From: Pseudalgibacter ostreae | GTDB taxonomy: Bacteria > Bacteroidota > Bacteroidia > Flavobacteriales > Flavobacteriaceae | Length of the DNA: 64,000 nt | NCBI RefSeq assembly: GCF_042427585.1 | Contig: NZ_JBHMFC010000103.1 | Span: 62,001-126,000 of the forward strand | Direction of reading: 5' to 3' | Shown here: positions 27,083-36,413 of the stretch, in pieces | Layout: every line of letters begins with the position of its first letter | How positions within the stretch are numbered: the first letter of the stretch is position 1 | Notes under the pieces: generated by a model | Told to the model about the DNA's origin: nothing | The model's input: only the letters and a program-made list of their open reading frames with translations | Databases searched by the model: none | Program-made: the position numbers and the translations under genes

Positions 27083-27370
27083 TTAAAGCTTACGCTTTAC
27101 AGAACCGGTAAACCCTTCTAAATCATCTTTTACATCGTCCAAGTCTTTTTTAACATCATCTAGAAATGTGGTATCAATACCATTTTTATCGGCACTTTTC
27201 GTGATTTCATGTTTGATGTCGTTAGTAGCATCTTTAAGGGTTCGCATCCCTTTTCCTAAACCACGGGCTATTTCGGGCAACTTATCTGCACCAAAGACCA
27301 TAATGGCAATAAATAGTATAAATGCTATTTCTGCTCCCGATATGAATAAAAATGTTGTTAGCTGTATCAC
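27083..27370 (-). CDS. tatA: TatA/TatE-type twin-arginine translocase subunit
   Basis: About 95 residues from the GTG at 27370; the frame is open to an ATG at 27433, but that extension does not resemble TatA. One N-terminal membrane helix (LTTFLFISGAEIAFILFIAIMVF) is followed by the family hinge FGADKLPEIARGLGKGMRTLKDA and a charged amphipathic tail rich in Asp and Lys. TatA forms the pore for folded proteins with twin-Arg signals. TatC is not in this window. A TATATTTG box sits at 27375-27382, right before the GTG, so the mRNA could be nearly leaderless if this start is right. Confidence 0.88.
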   Translation of the reverse strand: MIQLTTFLFISGAEIAFILFIAIMVFGADKLPEIARGLGKGMRTLKDATNDIKHEITKSADKNGIDTTFLDDVKKDLDDVKDDLEGFTGSVKRKL

Positions 27371-27445
27371 CTTGCAAATATATGAAGTTGTTTTGTATCC
27401 ATAATGAAAGCCCTTTAAAATAAATAGGCTCACATCATAAAATTT

Positions 27446-29743
27446 TTATTTTTTATTCTTAAATGCATCAAAAGCACTTGGTTTCTCTTGTTTGGGCCAT
27501 GCGTTATTGGATAGGTCTACATCTGCTGTTTCCTGTTCTGGATCGATTATTATAGAAGTAATTTCTTTTTCTGAAGCGATAGCTTTAGTAACCTCCAAAT
27601 CATTTAATCGCCATATTTCAGCAGGATAGGTTTCATTTTTAATAGTGCCATCTGCATAGGTATATTGGACGAGTACCGGCATTACCAATCCTCCTGGTTT
27701 TTCAAAAGTGATATTATAAAAATATTTTGGCGTTTTCATTTTAGCGCGCTCTTCTGGGGTAAAATTATCCATAAGGTATGTCTTTAAAGGTTTGGAGTTC
27801 TCAATAATAGTTCCTTCCCTCATTTTTTCATCAAACTCATCACTCTCTTCATCCACCATATAAACTAAAGGAACCAGATCCCTCATACGGATGCCTTTTT
27901 CTTTTACATAATCTTTAATAAATTGATTTGGTTCTGAGGACACATGGTGTTTTTTAACATCTTTTATGCCTATATCTACCCAATCTGTCGTATAAAACCA
28001 ACCACGCCAAAACCAATCTAAATCTACTGCAGATGCATCTTCCATCGTTCTAAAGAAATCTTCTGGAGTGGGATGCTTAAACATCCAACGGTTGGCATAG
28101 GTTTTAAAGGCATAATCAAATAACTCACGCCCCATAACAGTTTCACGTAAAATATTAAGAGCCGTTGCAGGTTTCCCATAAGCATTTTGTCCAAATTGAT
28201 GCGTATGCAACCCTTTACTCATTATTGGCGCTATAAAATCTTGGTCTCCCCCCATATATGGAACAATAAGCGGTGCCGGACCTCGTCGTGATGGAAATGT
28301 GGTATGTCCCTCGGAAAGTGCTTTTGGGTAAGAGGCTACGAAGTCTTGCTCTGCGAGGTATTGTAAAAAACTATTCAATCCCTCGTCCATCCAAGTCCAT
28401 TGGCGTTCATCGCTATTAACAATCATAGGAAAAAAATTGTGTCCCACTTCATGGATAATTACGCCCATCATCCCATACTTTACACGATCATCGTATGTAC
28501 CGTCTTCATTTGGACGCCCGTAATTCCAACAAATCATAGGATATTCCATCCCTTGATTTTTAGCATGTACAGAAACAGCCTTATGGTAAGGGTAATCAAA
28601 AGTCATTCTAGAATATGTTTTTAACGTACTGGCCACTACTTTTGTAGACCAGTCTTCCCATAATGGATTTCCTTCTTTTGGATACATGGAAACCGCCATA
28701 ACATCTTTTTCCCCTATTTTTACTGCCATCATATCCCAAATGAATTTTCTAGAAGTGGCAAATCCGAAATCACGAACATTTTCTGCATAAAATTTCCAAG
28801 TCTTAGTATCGGTTGAAAATCCTTTTTCTGCAGCTTCAGCCTCCTCTTGCGTCACAATTAAAACAGGCGCTTCATAAGATTTTGTTGCAGCTTCAAAACG
28901 TTGCAACATGGTTTTAGAAAACACCTCTTTCCTATTCGTCAGTTTACCTGTAGCATCCATGATGTGGTCTGCAGGAACCGTTATATTTACCTCAAAATTC
29001 CCAAAAGGCAATGCAAACTCATCGCGACCCCAAAATTGCGAGTTTTGCCAGCCTTCAACATCATTGTAAACGGCCATTCTTGGGTGAAACTGAGCAATTA
29101 CATAAGCTCTATTACCATCTTTTGGGAAATACTCATACCCTGAACGGCCTCTTTTTTCAACGTGATCATTAATATGATACCACCACTTCATATCGAATGA
29201 AAAAACCTCTCCAGATTTTAGGACTTTTGGCAATTCAACACGCATCATGGTATTATTAATCGTATATTCAAGCGGATTCCCTTTAACATCCTTAACTTCC
29301 TCTATATTAAATCCTCCATCAAAAGCTTCCTCCAAATATTCTGAAACAAATGCACTGGGGAGGTGAACAGGGTCAATTACATCGGCTTCAATCGAGGAAG
29401 ATTTTGAATCTTTGGCCCGCATATTTTGATCGAGCTGCAACCAAAGATAACTTAAAGCATCTGGTGAATTATTTGTATAGGTTATGGTTTGATATCCCGA
29501 TAGCTTAGCATTTTTATCGTCCAGTACTATATCCATTTTATAATCTGCTTGCTGTTGATAATAGGCTTGACCAGGCGCTCCAGACGCTGTTCTGAAGCTG
29601 TTTGGTGTTGCAAACTCCTGGTGCAACTGCCTAAATTTATTGGTATTTACATGTCCAGGCTTAGCTGCCACAGGTTCTTGAGCATAAGCACATGCAGATA
29701 TACATACTATTAAAAAAAGAAAGTACTGGGATAAATTTTTCAT
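27446..29743 (-). CDS. M1-family metallopeptidase (aminopeptidase-like), exported
   Basis: A 765-residue zinc peptidase with Sec signal peptide (ends SACAYAQ). The M1 signature HEVGH is near residue 430, and the downstream Glu in WTWMDEGLNSF is near 451, completing the HExxH-18-E zinc site. The classic GxMEN exopeptidase motif appears only as NQGMEYPM, so substrate binding may differ from PepN. The N-terminal beta domain starts at about 70 (YKMDIVLDDKNAKLSGYQTITY). It lies with tatA and a DUF6702 gene on the same strand, a grouping common in Flavobacteriia. Probable periplasmic peptide degradation. Confidence 0.93.
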   Translation of the reverse strand: MKNLSQYFLFLIVCISACAYAQEPVAAKPGHVNTNKFRQLHQEFATPNSFRTASGAPGQAYYQQQADYKMDIVLDDKNAKLSGYQTITYTNNSPDALSYLWLQLDQNMRAKDSKSSSIEADVIDPVHLPSAFVSEYLEEAFDGGFNIEEVKDVKGNPLEYTINNTMMRVELPKVLKSGEVFSFDMKWWYHINDHVEKRGRSGYEYFPKDGNRAYVIAQFHPRMAVYNDVEGWQNSQFWGRDEFALPFGNFEVNITVPADHIMDATGKLTNRKEVFSKTMLQRFEAATKSYEAPVLIVTQEEAEAAEKGFSTDTKTWKFYAENVRDFGFATSRKFIWDMMAVKIGEKDVMAVSMYPKEGNPLWEDWSTKVVASTLKTYSRMTFDYPYHKAVSVHAKNQGMEYPMICWNYGRPNEDGTYDDRVKYGMMGVIIHEVGHNFFPMIVNSDERQWTWMDEGLNSFLQYLAEQDFVASYPKALSEGHTTFPSRRGPAPLIVPYMGGDQDFIAPIMSKGLHTHQFGQNAYGKPATALNILRETVMGRELFDYAFKTYANRWMFKHPTPEDFFRTMEDASAVDLDWFWRGWFYTTDWVDIGIKDVKKHHVSSEPNQFIKDYVKEKGIRMRDLVPLVYMVDEESDEFDEKMREGTIIENSKPLKTYLMDNFTPEERAKMKTPKYFYNITFEKPGGLVMPVLVQYTYADGTIKNETYPAEIWRLNDLEVTKAIASEKEITSIIIDPEQETADVDLSNNAWPKQEKPSAFDAFKNKK

Positions 29744-29815
29744 AATGGATGTTTCACTATTTTTCGTAACAAAAAAGCATTCAAAAATAAAATTTAAAAT
29801 GCTTTAATCTAGATT

Positions 29816-30316
29816 TCAATTAAACTTTAACAATGCTTTATCCTTTTGAGGAATAAGAATATAATTTTTTTGTTTGGAATTTATTTTGATTTTTATAATG
29901 TTTTGCTGCTCTTTAAACACATCGAACAAAATGGTATTGGAAACTTCAAATGAGGAAATGGATTCCACATTAACAACCTCAAAATAACAAATAATAAGAC
30001 CCCTCTCGTATGCCTTACCAACAAACTCAAAGGGTACGCCTTCCCCATTAATCTTGATTTTAAATTTTTCATCTAAATAACGTTCTATATAAAGTGTGGC
30101 ACTTTTGGGTTCTGCCTTACTAGATAATACGATAGACTCATCATATCGGGTGCGCAAAGCATTTTCAAAATCATCAATAAAAAACCTGGAGATTATTTGG
30201 ACCGATTTCTTTTCCTGCACATATTCAATTTCGGTAACACTCACATAATATTTATGCACGGTTGCAAATGCAAAAAATGGCAATATACCTATAATAAGAA
30301 ACTTTATGTGCTTCAT
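29816..30316 (-). CDS. DUF6702 family exported protein
   Basis: A 166-residue protein with signal peptide (ends FFAFATVHKYYVS). The mature part has the family pattern HKYYVSVTEIEYVQEKKSVQ, then FFIDDFENALRTRYDE, typical of DUF6702 proteins. Members are found next to M1 peptidases in Flavobacteriia, as here (72 nt apart). Their function is not known. Confidence 0.88.
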   Translation of the reverse strand: MKHIKFLIIGILPFFAFATVHKYYVSVTEIEYVQEKKSVQIISRFFIDDFENALRTRYDESIVLSSKAEPKSATLYIERYLDEKFKIKINGEGVPFEFVGKAYERGLIICYFEVVNVESISSFEVSNTILFDVFKEQQNIIKIKINSKQKNYILIPQKDKALLKFN

Positions 30317-30391
30317 TATGCTTTAACAACAATAATTTTACTGGCTAAAATACCTGATTTATATACTACATATATCGTTTGTAAAAATACA

Positions 30392-31225
30392 TTATTCTTT
30401 TCTTGCCAAAAACATAACACTTTGTTTATTCAGCACATCTAAAAATGCCATCTCATTACCATAATTCAATAACGTATAATCAAAATCATTTGTTTGAACA
30501 AATCTTATAAACTCCTCTACTCTATGTTTTGGGATATTAAAATTATCAACCAAAAATTCAGATCCAAAGTAATATTTTATAGATTCTGAAGGCACATTGG
30601 GAATTTGTATGTGCGCTTTATCAACCGCACCCGAGCGGAATAACGGCAATAGCACCAAGTCTACCACATTTACAATATCAAGCCCGTTAATCATCGCCAA
30701 ACGTTCCGGGTTCATTGCAACATTATGGCTACCATCTAGGGCCACAGTAGTTAATGCTGTAGCGTTCCTCCCCCTTGTATCCAACTTGTTTTTTGAAATT
30801 CCAAAATAAAACACATCAAGTTTAGGTTTGAACGTTTTTACATGTTTTATGTCTTGGCCTAGATTTCCTGTAAGATTATTATTGGACACCACAACCTCAT
30901 CCAGCAAATGAATTTCCTCTATCAGGTAGATTTTCATGACACCCGATTCTATCACCGCTTGGTTTACGGTAAAACTCACATCTTGATATTGTAAGGCCTT
31001 CACCTCTATCGAGTCGTTTAGCTTCACCTGAATTACAAAATCCCCAGAAGCATCTGTAAAAACCATTGCGTTTGTCGTTTTATTCACAATAGGAATACCT
31101 TCCACATCACTTTTCTCCACAACAACCGTTCCTTTAGCTTCTATACGTTTAAAACTCTGAGCCATCGCTTGTAATCCAAAAAAAACCAAGCATATCGCCA
31201 ATAGTATCTGTTTTTTCATATCCAT
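30392..31225 (-). CDS. carboxypeptidase-like regulatory domain protein, exported
   Basis: A 277-residue protein with signal peptide (MKKQILLAICLVFFGLQAMAQ from a second ATG at 31219; the first is at 31225). A CarboxypepD_reg-like beta domain spans about 25-110 (RIEAKGTVVVEKSDVEGIPIVN and the sequence VFTDASGDFVI), as at the N-terminus of TonB receptors, but no receptor follows. The remaining 165 residues have no motif I recognise. It leads the group with the DUF6702 and M1 genes. Role unknown. Confidence 0.85.
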   Translation of the reverse strand: MDMKKQILLAICLVFFGLQAMAQSFKRIEAKGTVVVEKSDVEGIPIVNKTTNAMVFTDASGDFVIQVKLNDSIEVKALQYQDVSFTVNQAVIESGVMKIYLIEEIHLLDEVVVSNNNLTGNLGQDIKHVKTFKPKLDVFYFGISKNKLDTRGRNATALTTVALDGSHNVAMNPERLAMINGLDIVNVVDLVLLPLFRSGAVDKAHIQIPNVPSESIKYYFGSEFLVDNFNIPKHRVEEFIRFVQTNDFDYTLLNYGNEMAFLDVLNKQSVMFLARKE

Positions 31226-31333
31226 AATTTTAATTTAAGATACTGTTTTTAAACTTAAAACACAAGTCTATTTCAAACGAAAACTGGTATCGAAAGCCTA
31301 TTTCACTTATATTTACAAGAAAAGCCTTTTTCG

Positions 31334-32041
31334 ATGAAAAATATTATTATAGCAAGCACCTCTACGCTTCATGGAAGCCCATATTTAGAATATCTTTTAG
31401 ACGATTTAAATGTTTTTTTAGATGGCATTGACACTATCTTATTCATTCCATACGCCAGGCCGGGTGGCATTTCGCACGATGACTATGCAGAACACGCAAA
31501 AAAAGCATTTTCTAAAATCGACAAATCCCTTACAAGCATCCACACCTTCGATCATCCCAAAGTAGCGGTAAAAAAAGCAAAGGCTATTTTTGTTGGTGGT
31601 GGCAACACCTTTGTTCTATTAAATGAGCTACACAAAAACGATTTAATTGAAACAATAAAAGAAGCTGTTATAAGCGGCACCCCCTACCTAGGCACCAGTG
31701 CAGGCAGCAATATTTGCGGACTCACGATTAGAACCACAAACGACATGCCCATTGTTTATCCTAAAAATCTAAACGCGTTGGGCTTGGTACCGTTTAATAT
31801 AAATCCGCATTATTTGGATCCTGATCCCAATACAGCACATATGGGAGAAAGCCGAGAGACCCGTATACAGGAATTCCATAAGTTTAACACACCACCCGTA
31901 ATAGGACTTCGAGAAGGTAGTTGGCTAGAAGTGCATGAAAATAGTATTGTTTTAAAAGGAACTTTAACAGCGCGAATTTTTGAATACAACAAAATGCCTT
32001 ATGAAATCGACCCTAATACGGATTTGGGAGTTTTGAAATAA
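31334..32041 (+). CDS. pepE: dipeptidase E (peptidase family S51)
   Basis: A 235-residue cytosolic serine peptidase that splits Asp-X dipeptides. The nucleophile Ser is in LGTSAGSNI at about 118-126. GGGNTFVLLNEL at about 92-103 and the LVPFNINPHYLDPDP stretch are diagnostic of PepE. Length fits the family. It is divergently placed to the carboxypeptidase-like gene and is followed by a hairpin at 32046-32067. Confidence 0.95.
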   Translation: MKNIIIASTSTLHGSPYLEYLLDDLNVFLDGIDTILFIPYARPGGISHDDYAEHAKKAFSKIDKSLTSIHTFDHPKVAVKKAKAIFVGGGNTFVLLNELHKNDLIETIKEAVISGTPYLGTSAGSNICGLTIRTTNDMPIVYPKNLNALGLVPFNINPHYLDPDPNTAHMGESRETRIQEFHKFNTPPVIGLREGSWLEVHENSIVLKGTLTARIFEYNKMPYEIDPNTDLGVLK

Positions 32042-32045
32042 AAAA

Positions 32046-32067
32046 AGCTTCATATTTCTATGAAGCT
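32046..32067. terminator. hairpin between pepE and tRNA-Gly
   Basis: Perfect 9-bp stem AGCTTCATA/TATGAAGCT with loop TTTC, directly after the pepE stop codon. A-run on the left and CTTT on the right give a possible stop for both convergent genes. Confidence 0.65.
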
Positions 32068-32072
32068 CTTTG

Positions 32073-32145
32073 AGCGGGAGACCAGGTTCGAACTGGCGAC
32101 ATTCAGCTTGGAAGGCTGACGCTCTACCAACTGAGCTACTCCCGC
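32073..32145 (-). tRNA. tRNA-Gly (anticodon TCC)
   Basis: Cloverleaf read on the minus strand: acceptor arms GCGGGAG and CTCCCGC, D-arm AGCTCAGTTGGTAGAGC, anticodon arm TCAGC-CTTCCAA-GCTGA giving TCC, and T-arm with GTTCGAA. 73 nt with discriminator T; CCA is not encoded. Decodes GGA/GGG glycine codons. Confidence 0.95.
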
Positions 32146-32193
32146 ATTTACAAGTGCAAATATAAACACTATTTACACATTAGCAAGAAAAAA

Positions 32194-32619
32194 TTAAAAC
32201 TTCTTTAAAAAATGAAAACCCAGTATCTCAAAGCCTTCTTTGTAATAAAACTTATGTGACTGGATATTTGCAACATAGGTGTTCAATTCTGCTACCTCAC
32301 AGTTTTTTTCTTTCGCATAATTTTGTAACCATTTAAAAAATTGCTGTCCGAGTCCTTTTTTTCTGTAACCATCCTCAATATACACATGATCAAGCTCCAT
32401 GCTCCTGCCAGAATAATGCCTCGTACAGAACCACAATCCCGAAACCCCTATTAAGCGTTCGCCTTCATAAATACCAGCGCATTCATAATTTTGTTTAACC
32501 ATTTCAGCAAAACGTATTTTTAAAACCGCTTCTGAAATAGGCTCTCTACCTAATTTTTGCACTAACGGAATTATAATATTTATATCTTTTTTATTTATAA
32601 TTTTAAAAACAAATGACAT
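32194..32619 (-). CDS. GNAT-family N-acetyltransferase
   Basis: A 141-residue acetyltransferase. The acetyl-CoA loop is GYRKKGLGQQFFKWL at about 93-107, preceded by the beta strand MELDHVYIED and followed by the typical NIQSHKFYYKEGFEILG. It acts in the cytosol on an unknown amine. It is a single gene on the minus strand, and nothing around it indicates the acceptor. Confidence 0.9.
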   Translation of the reverse strand: MSFVFKIINKKDINIIIPLVQKLGREPISEAVLKIRFAEMVKQNYECAGIYEGERLIGVSGLWFCTRHYSGRSMELDHVYIEDGYRKKGLGQQFFKWLQNYAKEKNCEVAELNTYVANIQSHKFYYKEGFEILGFHFLKKF

Positions 32620-32713
32620 ACATTTATATTTTTGATGACGCTTTATTTACACCACCTATTATATTGCGAATTACTCAAATTTAGATGAATTATAGAGCAT
32701 TTAATTTAAAAAA

Positions 32714-33154
32714 ATGGCATATACAATAAAACCAATAGATGCAAAAGACACTCATGCCGTAAGACACCCTATACTACGAGCAGGAATGCCCCTAGAAGCA
32801 TGTATATTTCCTGGAGACACCTTAGCGACCACAATTCATTTAGGAGTGTTTCTAAAAAAAGAAGTAATAGGCGTGGGTTCCTTTTTAAAAAATAAACACA
32901 GTGCCTTTCCAGAAAACAAACAATACCAACTTCGGGGCATGGCCATATTAAAAGCATTTCAAAAAAAACATTTAGGAAAAATGCTTCTAGAATATGCCGA
33001 AAACAAATTAAGAGAAACAGATGCCCAAATCTTATGGTGCCATGCCAGAGAAGACGCTATAGCTTTTTATAAAAAAAATGGGTTTACACCCCTAGGCGAT
33101 CCTTTTTTTATTCAATCTGCCGGCATACATCTTGTTATGTACAAATACCTTTAA
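32714..33154 (+). CDS. GNAT-family N-acetyltransferase
   Basis: A 146-residue acetyltransferase with strand QYQLRGMAIL and acetyl-CoA loop FQKKHLGKMLLEYAENKL at about 83-100, then the AIAFYKKNGFTPLGDPF end. It is not closely similar to the gene at 32194-32619, so this is not a recent duplicate. Its start follows an A-rich ribosome-binding stretch. Substrate unknown. Confidence 0.9.
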   Translation: MAYTIKPIDAKDTHAVRHPILRAGMPLEACIFPGDTLATTIHLGVFLKKEVIGVGSFLKNKHSAFPENKQYQLRGMAILKAFQKKHLGKMLLEYAENKLRETDAQILWCHAREDAIAFYKKNGFTPLGDPFFIQSAGIHLVMYKYL

Positions 33155-33235
33155 ATTAAACTGTTTTAACGCATAAAACAGTTTTGACAAATAGTATCCA
33201 AATTGTTGCAAATTTAGAATACCAATAACGTTATT

Positions 33236-34018
33236 ATGAGAAGTAGTAAATTTAAAATCAGATTAATAATAGGGCTTGCCATTGTGGCTTTTGCTTTCAT
33301 AAAACGTTGCAGTAGCAAAGAGACCAATCCGTATACGGGCCGTGAGCAGACCATAAACATGTCTTCAGAACAAGAAATTGCTATTGGCTTACAAAGTGCA
33401 CCTCAAATAGCCCAACAGTACGGTGGCTTACACCCTAACACCCAATATCAAGCTTTGGTAGACCAAGTTGGCAATAAGCTCGTAAACAATAGCGTAGCGA
33501 AAGACACACCGTATAAATATGAGTTTCACTTGTTAGCAGACGAAACCACTATAAATGCTTTCGCGCTTCCCGGCGGACAAATATTTATTACCCAAGCGCT
33601 ATTTTCAAAATTAGAGAACGAAGACCAGCTCGCTGGTGTTTTAGGGCATGAAATCGGACATGTGCTGGGTAGGCATTCTGCAGAACGCCTTGCAGAAAGT
33701 GATTTTTGGCAAACGGTGAGCACAGGTGCTTCTGTTGGCGCAGATATGGGAGAGTTTGTTAACGGCATTGGCCAACAAACCCTACTAAAAAACGGCCGTG
33801 GTGACGAATTGGAAAGCGACGACCTAGGCGTATTGTTCATGATACGTGCTGGTTATGATCCAGAACAAATGATTGGTGTTATGAAAATATTAAAAGCCGC
33901 AGCTGGCTCCAATACAGTTCCTGAATTTCAAAGCACACATCCAGATCCAGAAAACAGAATTGAAAAGATTCGGGAGTCTATTAGAAAATACAAAACTTCT
34001 GAAAACACGACCTTTTAA
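33236..34018 (+). CDS. M48-family zinc metallopeptidase, lipoprotein-like
   Basis: A 260-residue peptidase related to LoiP/YcaL. N-terminal membrane segment (LIIGLAIVAFAFI) followed by KRCSSKE, where the Cys may be lipidated, though Arg just before it is unusual. The zinc site is LGHEIGHVLGRHSAER at about 139-154, with the third ligand Glu in DELESDDLGVLFMIRAGYDP. It ends with STHPDPENRIEKI, typical of the family. Likely periplasmic quality control of membrane proteins. Confidence 0.93.
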   Translation: MRSSKFKIRLIIGLAIVAFAFIKRCSSKETNPYTGREQTINMSSEQEIAIGLQSAPQIAQQYGGLHPNTQYQALVDQVGNKLVNNSVAKDTPYKYEFHLLADETTINAFALPGGQIFITQALFSKLENEDQLAGVLGHEIGHVLGRHSAERLAESDFWQTVSTGASVGADMGEFVNGIGQQTLLKNGRGDELESDDLGVLFMIRAGYDPEQMIGVMKILKAAAGSNTVPEFQSTHPDPENRIEKIRESIRKYKTSENTTF

Positions 34019-34174
34019 AATTGTTTTTCATTATCAAAATAATGAGATACAAGCCCATGTCCCATTATCCTTATTCTATCAGATCAAAACCGTTTTAAAA
34101 AACCTTTAAACAAACATTCATTGTCTATAAATTAGCAAGAAAGTGTTAAAATCCAGTTTTTTTTAAAGGTCCTT

Positions 34175-34208
34175 TTTGAGTCTTTCTTAGTAAACTTCTT
34201 TATCTTTG
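34175..34208 (+). promoter_or_regulatory. promoter of gpmI
   Basis: TTTG at 34175-34178, 22-nt spacer, then TATCTTTG at 34201-34208, matching the Bacteroidota TTTG...TAnnTTTG pattern. The gpmI ATG is 24 nt downstream. Confidence 0.6.
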
Positions 34209-34231
34209 AAGTCTACTAAAATAGAATAAAA

Positions 34232-35749
34232 ATGAATAAAAAAGCCATACTCATGATTCTAGACGGTTGGGGAAAATCTCCAGACCCAAAAGTTTCAGCA
34301 ATCGATAATGCAAACACGCCTTTTATAGATTCTCTTTACACAAAATACCCTAGTGCCAGCTTACGAACCGATGGGCTTCACGTAGGCTTACCTGAAGGCC
34401 AAATGGGAAATAGCGAAGTTGGCCACATGAACCTTGGTGCAGGTCGCATTGTGTATCAAGATTTGGTAAAAGTAAACTTAGCTGTTGAAAACAAAACGCT
34501 TCATGATGAAAAAGTGTTGGTAGATGCTTTTGATTATGCCAAAAAGAATAATAAAGATGTCCATTTCTTAGGATTGTTGAGCGATGGTGGTGTACACTCC
34601 CACATCAACCATTTAATTGGGCTCGTGGAAGCTGCAAATGATTTCGGCTTAAAAAACACTTATATCCATGCTTTTACAGATGGGCGCGATGTGGACCCAA
34701 AATCTGGAAAAGGATTTGTCGCACAACTCAACCAGCATTTAATAGATACACCAACAAAACTAGCTACAATAACCGGACGCTACTATGCAATGGACCGTGA
34801 TAAACGCTGGGAACGTGTAAAACTGACTTACGATGCTTTGGTAAAAGGTATTGGAGAGGCTTCTAAAGACATTAACCAGTCCATTCAAAATAATTATGAT
34901 CTTGACGTTACCGATGAGTTTATAAAACCTATCATCCACGTTGATGAAAAGGGACAACCTCTTACCACTATTAAAAACGGTGATGTTATTATATTTTTCA
35001 ATTTTAGAACAGATCGTGGTCGCGAATTAACCGAAGTTCTTTCGCAAGTAGATTTCCCAGAGCATAACATGCACAAATTGGACCTCTACTATGTAACCTT
35101 GACCAACTACAACGATACTTATAAAAACATTAATGTTATATTTAACAAAGACAACCTAACAGAAACCTTAGGTGAAGTGCTGGAAAAAAACAATAAAACA
35201 CAAATACGTATTGCAGAAACAGAGAAATATCCGCATGTTACTTTTTTCTTCTCAGGAGGAAGAGAAGAAGCCTTTAAAGGAGAGTCCCGTATTTTAAGAA
35301 ACTCGCCTAAAGTAGCCACTTACGATTTAAAGCCCGAAATGAGTGCTTACGAATTAAAAGATGCTTTAATTCCTGAATTACAAAAAGGTGAGGTCGATTT
35401 TGTTTGTCTTAATTTTGCCAACGGCGACATGGTTGGCCATACCGGCGTTATGGAAGCTGCAATTAAAGCTTGCGAAGCTGTAGATGCCTGTGTAAAAGAA
35501 GTGGTTACCACAGCCTTAGAAAACGGATACACAACCTTACTTATTGCCGATCACGGTAACTGTGAAACCATGATCAATCCAGATGGTTCGCCAAATACGG
35601 CACATACAACTAATCCTGTTCCTATTATTTTAATTGATAAGGACTTAAAAGCTATAAAAGATGGTGTATTGGGTGATATCGCACCTACAGTCCTTAAGCT
35701 TTTAGGGGTTGAACAACCTGCAGCCATGACCAGACATAGTTTAATTTAA
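34232..35749 (+). CDS. gpmI: 2,3-bisphosphoglycerate-independent phosphoglycerate mutase
   Basis: A 505-residue cytosolic enzyme that interconverts 3- and 2-phosphoglycerate in glycolysis, with two Mn ions. Metal ligands: Asp in LMILDGWGKS, the phosphorylated Ser in GNSEVGHMNLGAGR at about 62, HAFTDGRDVDPKSG, NFRTDRGREL, and the late NGDMVGHTG and IADHGNCE. Full length for the family. It is followed 10 nt later by a HAD phosphatase gene, probably in the same transcript. Confidence 0.97.
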   Translation: MNKKAILMILDGWGKSPDPKVSAIDNANTPFIDSLYTKYPSASLRTDGLHVGLPEGQMGNSEVGHMNLGAGRIVYQDLVKVNLAVENKTLHDEKVLVDAFDYAKKNNKDVHFLGLLSDGGVHSHINHLIGLVEAANDFGLKNTYIHAFTDGRDVDPKSGKGFVAQLNQHLIDTPTKLATITGRYYAMDRDKRWERVKLTYDALVKGIGEASKDINQSIQNNYDLDVTDEFIKPIIHVDEKGQPLTTIKNGDVIIFFNFRTDRGRELTEVLSQVDFPEHNMHKLDLYYVTLTNYNDTYKNINVIFNKDNLTETLGEVLEKNNKTQIRIAETEKYPHVTFFFSGGREEAFKGESRILRNSPKVATYDLKPEMSAYELKDALIPELQKGEVDFVCLNFANGDMVGHTGVMEAAIKACEAVDACVKEVVTTALENGYTTLLIADHGNCETMINPDGSPNTAHTTNPVPIILIDKDLKAIKDGVLGDIAPTVLKLLGVEQPAAMTRHSLI

Positions 35750-35759
35750 TAGCATCTAT

Positions 35760-36182
35760 TTGAATTCTCACACCCCTATAAACTTCAACGAAGTGCTTAC
35801 CATTGCTGTAGATTTTGATGGAACTATCGTTGAAGATGCATACCCTAAAATAGGTAAACCGATGCTTTTTGCTTTTGAAACATTAAAAATGCTTCAACAG
35901 AAAGGGCATCGGCTTATTTTATGGACCTATAGATATGGTGAACGGCTGGAAGAAGCGGTAAACTTCTGCAAAAGCCATGGCATCATTTTTTATGCTGTAA
36001 ACCAAAGCTTTCCAGAAGAACCCTATAATGAGCATATAAGTAGAAAAATTAATGCTGATCTCTTTATAGATGATAGAAACGTAGGAGGCTTTTTAGGTTG
36101 GGGAGAAACTTATCAAATTATTACCAACTCAAAACCAAAACATTTAGAGAGAAAAAAAAGCTTTTTTGATATTTTTAAATAA
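35760..36182 (+). CDS. HAD-superfamily phosphatase, BT0820-like
   Basis: A 140-residue minimal HAD protein starting at a TTG at 35760; the alternative downstream starts would cut the nucleophile motif. Motif I is IAVDFDGTIVED (two Asp), motif II is the Thr in LILWTYRYGE, and motif IV is ADLFIDDRNVGG. It closely follows the layout of Bacteroides BT0820, for which a small phosphorylated substrate is assumed but not defined. It lies 10 nt after gpmI. Confidence 0.88.
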   Translation: MNSHTPINFNEVLTIAVDFDGTIVEDAYPKIGKPMLFAFETLKMLQQKGHRLILWTYRYGERLEEAVNFCKSHGIIFYAVNQSFPEEPYNEHISRKINADLFIDDRNVGGFLGWGETYQIITNSKPKHLERKKSFFDIFK

Positions 36183-36389
36183 TTTTGCTGTATGAACACA
36201 CGCTCTCTAAAGCTTAGCTCTTTAATTTATATCACAATGCTTTCCCTACAAGTACCATATAAAAAATTAATAGCTTTTAGTAATAGATATCAAACATCTT
36301 AACTTATATAAAAAGACTTGTTTAAAGTGTGGGCTAACGTTTTTAATACCATGTTAATTAAAATTTTAAACGCTTTGTAGCTATTTTAA

Positions 36390-36397
36390 TAGCTTTG
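36390..36397 (+). promoter_or_regulatory. -7 promoter box of map
   Basis: TAGCTTTG matches TAnnTTTG, 16 nt before the map ATG. No -33 element at ideal distance. Confidence 0.45.
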
Positions 36398-36413
36398 TAA
36401 ATATTTTCAAATT